A stretch of DNA of 64,000 bases from Girardinichthys multiradiatus (taxonomy: Eukaryota > Chordata > Actinopteri > Cyprinodontiformes > Goodeidae), in assembly GCF_021462225.1 (NCBI RefSeq), contig NC_061811.1, positions 5,043,163-5,107,162 of the forward strand. Direction: 5' to 3'. The position numbers and the translations under genes were made by a program. Each line of letters starts with the position of its first letter. The first letter of the stretch is position 1. Shown here in pieces: positions 58,499 through 64,000 of this stretch. Under the pieces are notes generated by a model. The model saw nothing but the letters and a program-made list of their open reading frames with translations, was not told the origin of the DNA and did no database searches.

Positions 58499-60162
58499 CA
58501 TCAAATAAGTCATTAAGGAGAGGGATGGAAGCAAAGTGTGTAAGGAGCTGCTAACCTTGGCAGGAGAGACACATGTGGTTGGTAGAGTTAGGTTTCTGTT
58601 TGATTGTGTTGCCCAGGTAACTAATTCTGAAAAAAAAACTGCTTTTCACCCACTAAGATATTTACAGCAGCTCCAGGACACAATGGGTTAAAATGTTGAG
58701 CCCTCTTTTGTCTGCCTCAGGATGCTTTACCAGTCGATCCAAATGTAAATACCACCAAACAACTTGCAGTTTTTATCATTTTTATTTAAATCTTCCTGGA
58801 AGCTAAGCCAATGCCATTTGTTCAGTTGTGCTCCTCCTCATCTCATTACTACACATAATCCTGATAACACATATTTACACCTACTGTTAGTTGTAATAAA
58901 TAAATGTGTTGACAATTGTTATTTTCTTTATGTGACGATCAAATTAAAACATTTTATTACTGTAACATCATTGTTGTTTTCGTTATTTCAAACCTAATTT
59001 TACTCAGTTTTGTTTGTGTTGTTGTCATATTTGTATCATTTATGCATTTATATTATTGATATTAATGGTAGAATTTAAGAAGCATTTGCTTCCTAGTTTA
59101 TACAATCCCAGGCACAGAGATTGACATGGTTTCTTAAGGACAATAATAAGAGTTTTCTTTTGTGTTCTGCCATACTAACATTTTGTGTATATGTTCAAAA
59201 TAAAGATTTCATGTTTTCTTCTTCTTTTCACCTTTTCATTTGCTAGAGATGGTGTAAACAATGTCTACATAAACATACATACCCTGTTTCTTTTGTCCTG
59301 TGCTGCATGATGTTGAGGTATAAACTAGTTTTGCTACTAGGTTCACGTTATCAGGTGTATGAGGTCATTCTAAATGACTGAAAGCATCAAAGGTGAGAGT
59401 CTATGTTAAAATTGTAGAGATTCATAAAGCACACATTTTACTGCATTGCACCATTAGTCTTAAAGTTATCCATCTCAGTGTGGATTGCTTCATAATGCAG
59501 AAACGGAAAATGTCATTTGGGTTATTTTTCATGCTCTTAACATATTAATTGTCACCGCAGCGAATGCCAGATCTTACAGTAAATTGTATCCAGTGCAGTC
59601 AGCGACACCTGACCTATTCAAAATTTTACAGTGTGCTTATATCTTCATTTATCTACTCAATGTCCCCATGAATATTTAAGGCGGACAATTAAACCCCTGC
59701 TGACCTGAGGGATGGAGCAAAACTAGCACTGTCAAGGCAAGGCAGCATAAAGCCACTCACACAATCATGCAAATGAGAGATCGTGGAAAATCCGAATGCT
59801 TCGTGCACTCCCACCTCTCACACAGAAAATTTCACATTGGCCTCTGAGCTCTGTCAGTGTCACATGGTCACAGAACCTTCGCCTGTGTTTGACAGCCATA
59901 TCACATGTGTCATGTTTATGGTTTGTGTTTTGTGTATGTAAATGTTTAGTCGGGGTCAAAGTTAATATATGTCAGTGTCCCACTTCACCTTGGTGTGTTT
60001 AACGCAGAGCAGAATGTGTAGGAGGGTGGGGACACTGAAAATGAATGTTGAACACAACAATGCCATGCTGCATTGAGGGACGACCGCCCTGTATCAGAGC
60101 TGTTCCACAGCTCCATGGTTAGAAAAATAACACCTTCTACAAAGTGTTCTTGCATACACTGT
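58499..60162. other. Unassigned sequence
   Basis: AT-rich, no recognised gene or repeat. Confidence 0.4.
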
Positions 60163-60334
60163 CTTAAAAAGGTATCCATGCCCCCTTGAACCTTTGTTTT
60201 TTATATTCTGGCACATTACAAATGCAAACCTTTATTGTGATTTTATGTTATCAATTAAGACCATGTTGTGCATGACTGTGAAGTGGAAGGAAAATGGCAC
60301 CTGCTTTCATTTTTTTAAAATAAAAAATTTTCTA
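60163..60334 (+). mobile_element. Tc1-like terminal fragment (+)
   Basis: aaaaggtatccatgccccct, then tctggcacattacaaatgca, tgattttatgttatcaatta and gtgaagtggaaggaaaatgg: the 5' terminal region of a Tc1-like element. The LINE at 60335 inserted at its right edge; Tc1-like text can be traced only briefly beyond the LINE. Confidence 0.6.
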
Positions 60335-61437
60335 GGTCCCTCGTGGTGCCCTGTGGGGGGTGCTCCAGGAGTATGGAATCGGGGGCCCTTTATTAGGGGC
60401 CATCCGGTCCCTGTACGAACGGAGCAGGAGTTTGGTCCGCATTGCCGGCACTAAGTTGGACCTGTTCCCGATGCATGTTGGACTCCGGCAGGGCTGCCCT
60501 TTGTCACCGGTCCTGTTCATAACTTTTATGGACAGGATTTCTAGACGCAGCCAAGGGCCGGAGGGGATCTGGTTTGGGGACCAGTGGATTTTGTCTCTTC
60601 TTTTTGCAGATGACGTGGTCCTGCTGGCCCCCTCTAGCCAAGACCTACAGCATGCGCTGGGGCGGTTCGCAGCCGAGTGTGAAGCGGCTGGGATGAAGAT
60701 CAGCTCCTCCAAGTCCGAGGCCATGGTTCTCGACCAGAAAAGGGTGGCTTGTCCTCTTCAGGTTGGAGGGGAGTTCCTGCCTCAAGTGGAGGAGTTTAAG
60801 TATCTCGGGGTCTTGTTCACGAGTGAGGGAAAAATGGAGCGGGAGATCGACAGACGGATCAGTGCGGCTGCCACAGTAATGGGGGCGCTGTGCCGGTCTG
60901 TTGTGGTGAAGAGAGAGCTGAGCCGAAAAGCAAAGCTCTCAATTTACCGGTCGGTCTACGTTCCTACCCTCACCTATGGCCATGAACTTTGGGTCGTGAC
61001 TGAAAGAAAGAGATCCCGGATACAAGCGGCTGAAATGAGCTTCCTCCGTAGGGTGGCCGGGCATTCCCTTAGAGATAGGGTGAGGAGCTCGGCCATCCGG
61101 GAGGGGCTCGGAGTAGAGCCGCTGCTCCTCCACATCGAGAGGAGCCAGTTGAGGTGGCTCGGACATCTATACCGGATGCCTCCTGGACGCCTTCCTCAGG
61201 AGGTGTTCCAGGCACGTCCCACCAGGAGGAGGCCCAGGGGACGGCCCAGGACACGCTGGAAGGACTATGTCTCTCGGCTGGCCTGGGAACGCCTTGGGCT
61301 CCACCCAGAGGAGCTGGAGGAAGTATCTGGGGAGAGGGACGTCTGGGCGTCTGCTGCCCCCACTCTGTTGAGTCTGCTGCCCCCGCGACCCGGTCCCGGA
61401 TAAGCGGAAGACGACAAGTACGAGTACGAGTACGAGT
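60335..61437 (+). mobile_element. RTE/Rex3-like LINE, 5'-truncated, recent insertion
   Basis: 1103 bp insert flanked by a perfect 12 bp target duplication, aaaaattttcta at 60323-60334 and 61438-61449. The 5' end is truncated inside the reverse transcriptase; the 3' end is gataagcggaagacgacaag followed by (tacgag)n. The clade call (RTE/Rex3 or Expander-like) is from motif style and tail and is less sure than the LINE call. Related copies: 9449-10047 and the older 50572-51160. Confidence 0.9.
60336..61403 (+). CDS. LINE ORF fragment: reverse transcriptase and C-terminal domain
   Basis: 355 open codons from the truncation point to the TAA at 61401-61403. Motifs: LRQGCPLSPVLF (finger/palm), FADDVVLL with the catalytic Asp pair at about nt 60607-60618, [20 protein letters not shown], then a C-terminal half with RIQAAEMSFLRRVAG and WLGHLYRMPPGRLPQEVF and a basic RRRPRGRPRTRWKDY stretch probably involved in nucleic acid binding. 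The endonuclease and first RT motifs are missing, so the fragment cannot retrotranspose. No in-frame ATG near its start, no promoter: a dead-on-arrival copy whose frame is still clean because it is young. Confidence 0.85.
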   Translation, partial: VPRGALWGVLQEYGIGGPLLGAIRSLYERSRSLVRIAGTKLDLFPMHVGLRQGCPLSPVLFITFMDRISRRSQGPEGIWFGDQWILSLLFADDVVLLAPSSQDLQHALGRFAAECEAAGMKISSSKSEAMVLDQKRVACPLQVGGEFLPQVEEFKYLGVLFTSEGKMEREIDRRISAAATVMGALCRSVVVKRELSRKAKLSIYRSVYVPTLTYGHELWVVTERKRSRIQAAEMSFLRRVAGHSLRDRVRSSAIREGLGVEPLLLHIERSQLRWLGHLYRMPPGRLPQEVFQARPTRRRPRGRPRTRWKDYVSRLAWERLGLHPEELEEVSGERDVWASAAPTLLSLLPPRPGPG

Positions 61438-61449
61438 AAAAATTTTCTA

Positions 61450-63585
61450 AATGTGGTCCTTCAGAAATGACCTAAATATTCAATAGTCTATTGTAAAACC
61501 ATAAACAAAACTAAAAGAGGGGCCTTTATTAATTGGAGCAACAGCTGCCGTTTTTATATGTCTGTCTCATGGAAACAGACAAAGAATCATCAGAACTGCT
61601 TCTTCTTGAACCTGCTGCACATGTCTACAGTTAAACTAGGTGTCAGACCTAAACTCAACAGGTGTTCAGAAACACACTTTCAAATGAAATCAAATATTTA
61701 CAACTGCTGGAGGTGGAAACAGTTCCTCAACAAATTTCTGACATCTAATGATAAGGGATGGGGGAGTTCATGGTTCGCAAATTGCCAATCAAAGTAATGG
61801 GTTGAAATAAAAATGGCAGGTTTAATGGCCAAAACTTTCAAATGCTCACCTTTAAAAATGAAAAAAAAAAGCTGAAATCCTAAAAACTGTAATCTTACAA
61901 CCAACAATCCAAAGACAATTTGTTGTTTATCTTTTAAAAAATGTCGAGACATGACTCTTACTTATAATTTGCTTCTAAGCAAACACAATTTCTTGTATTC
62001 ATCTTTACTTTTCACTTTAACTATGCTTTTCTTTTTACTTATTTTCAGTCCATTGCCTGACCATTTTCACAGAACTCTAGCCAATGAATCATTCAGGTGT
62101 AAAACAATCCTTTAACTGAAGGAATGTGTCTTGTTACAACCCTCATCTTCTTTGGTCCTGACTGGGTGGGAAGGTAGTTCCCATAACTGATGTCCGCTGT
62201 GAGTGCTGCTGGATGTTGGATGCTGCCTACAATGTTTTTTGAACTCACCAGACTGTGGTGGAGATTACTTTAAGGGAAATAGCCATCACTTGATTGAGGT
62301 CAAGATATGGAGACTTTATGTCTTCCAACCGTTCCTCTTCCCATGTTTTCTTCGGTGGGGCTTCAGGCCTCTAGCACCATAAGAATTGGGCTTCTTGAGA
62401 ATATGACTTTTAAATTCTATTCATCTTTGTAGATATTTTGTAGGCCTAACCCGTCTTTGTTTGTTGCCTGCTTGTCTTTTCCCTATTTTTGATTCAGCCT
62501 TTGTTGTCATTTTTCTTTCATCGCCATTACCTTGCATAACTAATGTGCCACCTAATATATGCACTCACTTTACACTTTCATATCTAACTTAAACCAGTTC
62601 AGAATATTTTTTTTTCAAAGTCTAATAAATATAAAAGGAACAATGTTTTTTCTCCACTCCTGATCACTTAATAATAATTTTATCAGTGTGGCCGTGCAGG
62701 GAGATTGACATCCCATCTTAATCATGTCACCCTCAGACCTGAGAGCCAACATTTCAGAAGGAAATGGCATTGAATGAATGCCTTTATGTACCATGTTAAA
62801 CATATATTAATAGCCCATTTATTTCTGCCTGAGCTGTACATGTTATCAGTATGTAAAGCCATCAATCAAAACATAATGTGAGTGAATTCAGATTTTAAAA
62901 AATGCTTAAACTTCTTTTTCACTGTGGATACAGTTCTATCCATCTTAACCTTGATGGGCTGAATGAATATCCCAAAACATGAACTCTATTACCTTGAAAC
63001 ATCTGAACCATGTAACCATGATGCAGGAATTCAGTGCAGAAGCGTTTTCTCTAAATTGCTTTTGCACATTGCAATACCCATTTTGAATTCTTTTTAGGTC
63101 CACATCCAAGTTTTCATTTATGAAAAATGTCTGGTTAGGGTTGTATCATTACAACAATTACTGCCACTGCTGGATCATTTCTTCTCAAAAACACATCTTA
63201 TCTGAGGACCTGTGGACTGTCTCAGGGCCAGTATTTCCACGTATGCTATTACCATACACTACCTGTGAGCCTCAACAGACAATCTGCACCCAGCTGTGCA
63301 GCATGATTACTGTGCGGATAGAAATCAGATAACTTATAGACAATTTTTCTGCCTTTCACAACAGCTTCATGTAGTTATGCATCCATGCATATCAAACCAG
63401 CAGATCTGCAAGATCTGGGAGAGAGATCAAATTATTTTTAATTATTTTCTACTTCCTCCTGTTTCTTAACCTTGTTCTTACAACACTGGGGCACGTTTGG
63501 TCTGACTCATACAGTGATGGAGTGTAAATCTCCTATAAAATAAAATCAAACTTCCTATCCTCTCATATGTGTATATATATATATA
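61450..63585. other. Unassigned sequence
   Basis: AT-rich. A (TA)n stretch at 63571-63585 precedes the next element. No gene is supported. Confidence 0.4.
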
Positions 63586-64000
63586 CAGAGGTTGGACAAT
63601 GAAACTGAAACACCTGTCATTTTAGTGTGGGAGGTTTCATGGCTAAATTGGACCAGCCTGGTAGCCAGTCTTCATTGATTGCACATTGCACCAGTAAGAG
63701 CAGAGTGTGAAGGTTCAATTAGCAGGGTAAGAGCACAGTTTTTCTCAAAATATTTAAATGCACACAACATTATGGGTGACATACCAGAGTTCAAAAGAGG
63801 ACAAATTGTTGGTGCACGTCTTGCTGGCGCATCTGTGACCAAGACAGCAAGTCTTTGTGATGTATCAAGAGCCACGGTATCCAGGGTAATGTCAGCATAC
63901 CACCAAGAAGGACGAACCACATCCAACAGGATTAACTGTGGACGCAAGAGGAAGCTGTCTGAAAGGGATGTTCGGGTGCTAACCCGGATTGTATCCAAAA
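63586..64000 (+). mobile_element. Tc1-like transposon, 5' part, cut by the window edge
   Basis: Starts cagaggttggacaatgaaac at 63586, directly after a TA in a (TA)n run, as expected for a Tc1/mariner target. It is a different Tc1 family from the 17.3 kb element. The terminal repeat region is followed by a clean transposase start. The right end lies beyond the window. Confidence 0.8.
63772..64000 (+). CDS. Tc1-like transposase, N-terminal part (runs off the window)
   Basis: From ATG 63772 the frame is open for 76 codons to the window edge. It begins MGDIPEFKRGQIVGARLAGA and shows a helix-turn-helix (about residues 8-48: ASVTKTASLCDVSRATVSRV), then a basic stretch (NCGRKRKLSERD) before a second helical segment. 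This is the paired-like DNA-binding domain of Tc1 transposases. There are no stops or frameshifts in this part. Whether the catalytic DDE half is intact cannot be seen here. Confidence 0.8.
   Translation, partial: MGDIPEFKRGQIVGARLAGASVTKTASLCDVSRATVSRVMSAYHQEGRTTSNRINCGRKRKLSERDVRVLTRIVSK

Overview
The window reads as teleost fish genomic DNA, probably from a spiny-rayed fish. The evidence is the repeat content: Tc1-like transposons in many states of decay, a chromovirus-like Ty3/Gypsy element, RTE/Rex3-like and Rex1/CR1-like LINE fragments, a tRNA-derived SINE, long (ATCC)n and (GT)n arrays, and a gammaretrovirus-type endogenous env. I cannot name the species. There is no prokaryotic signal. 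I found no host protein-coding gene that I can support; one 0.25 kb stretch near 58.25-58.5 kb is at best a weak exon candidate. Most longer ORFs are chance reading or pieces of mobile elements.

Layout. 0.8-4.2 kb: remnant of a class I endogenous retrovirus on the + strand. It has an RNase H piece, an out-of-frame integrase zinc-finger piece, then an intact 651-residue envelope ORF, a polypurine tract and a 381 bp LTR. Gag, reverse transcriptase, integrase core and the 5' LTR are missing. 4.7-8.0 kb: Tc1 relics (one holding a SINE) and a dispersed SINE/LINE-tail repeat. 8.3-10.7 kb: a possible hAT-type element with a LINE nested inside. 11.17-16.10 kb: a nearly complete Ty3/Gypsy element on the - strand, with a perfect 5 bp target duplication, several inactivating lesions and a chimeric 3' end. 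16.8-18.9 kb: a Tc1 relic, then a complete Tc1-like element (200 bp inverted repeats) whose transposase is broken by one extra base in a homopolymer. 19-28.9 kb: mostly unassigned AT-rich DNA with scattered relics. 28.9-32.8 kb: a TTAGC-rich repeat field interrupted by nested elements, including a Gypsy 3' end and LTR closely related to the 3' end of the 11-16 kb copy. 33.9-46.3 kb: relic repeats, a LINE inserted in a Tc1 relic, two strong inverted repeats, and a 0.65 kb (ATCC)n array. 46-60 kb: mostly unassigned, with Tc1 and LINE relics. 60.3-61.4 kb: a young 5'-truncated LINE with a perfect 12 bp target duplication and an open 355-codon reading frame. 63.59 kb to the window edge: the 5' part of a Tc1-like transposon with an undamaged transposase start.

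The genes do not form a pathway. They are independent mobile elements layered by successive insertion, and the nesting gives a relative age order. The points most worth following are the intact env beside a decayed pol, the 70 bp GT...AG segment present or absent between LTR copies, and the chimeric Gypsy 3' end that carries 118 bp identical to the flank of the second LTR locus.
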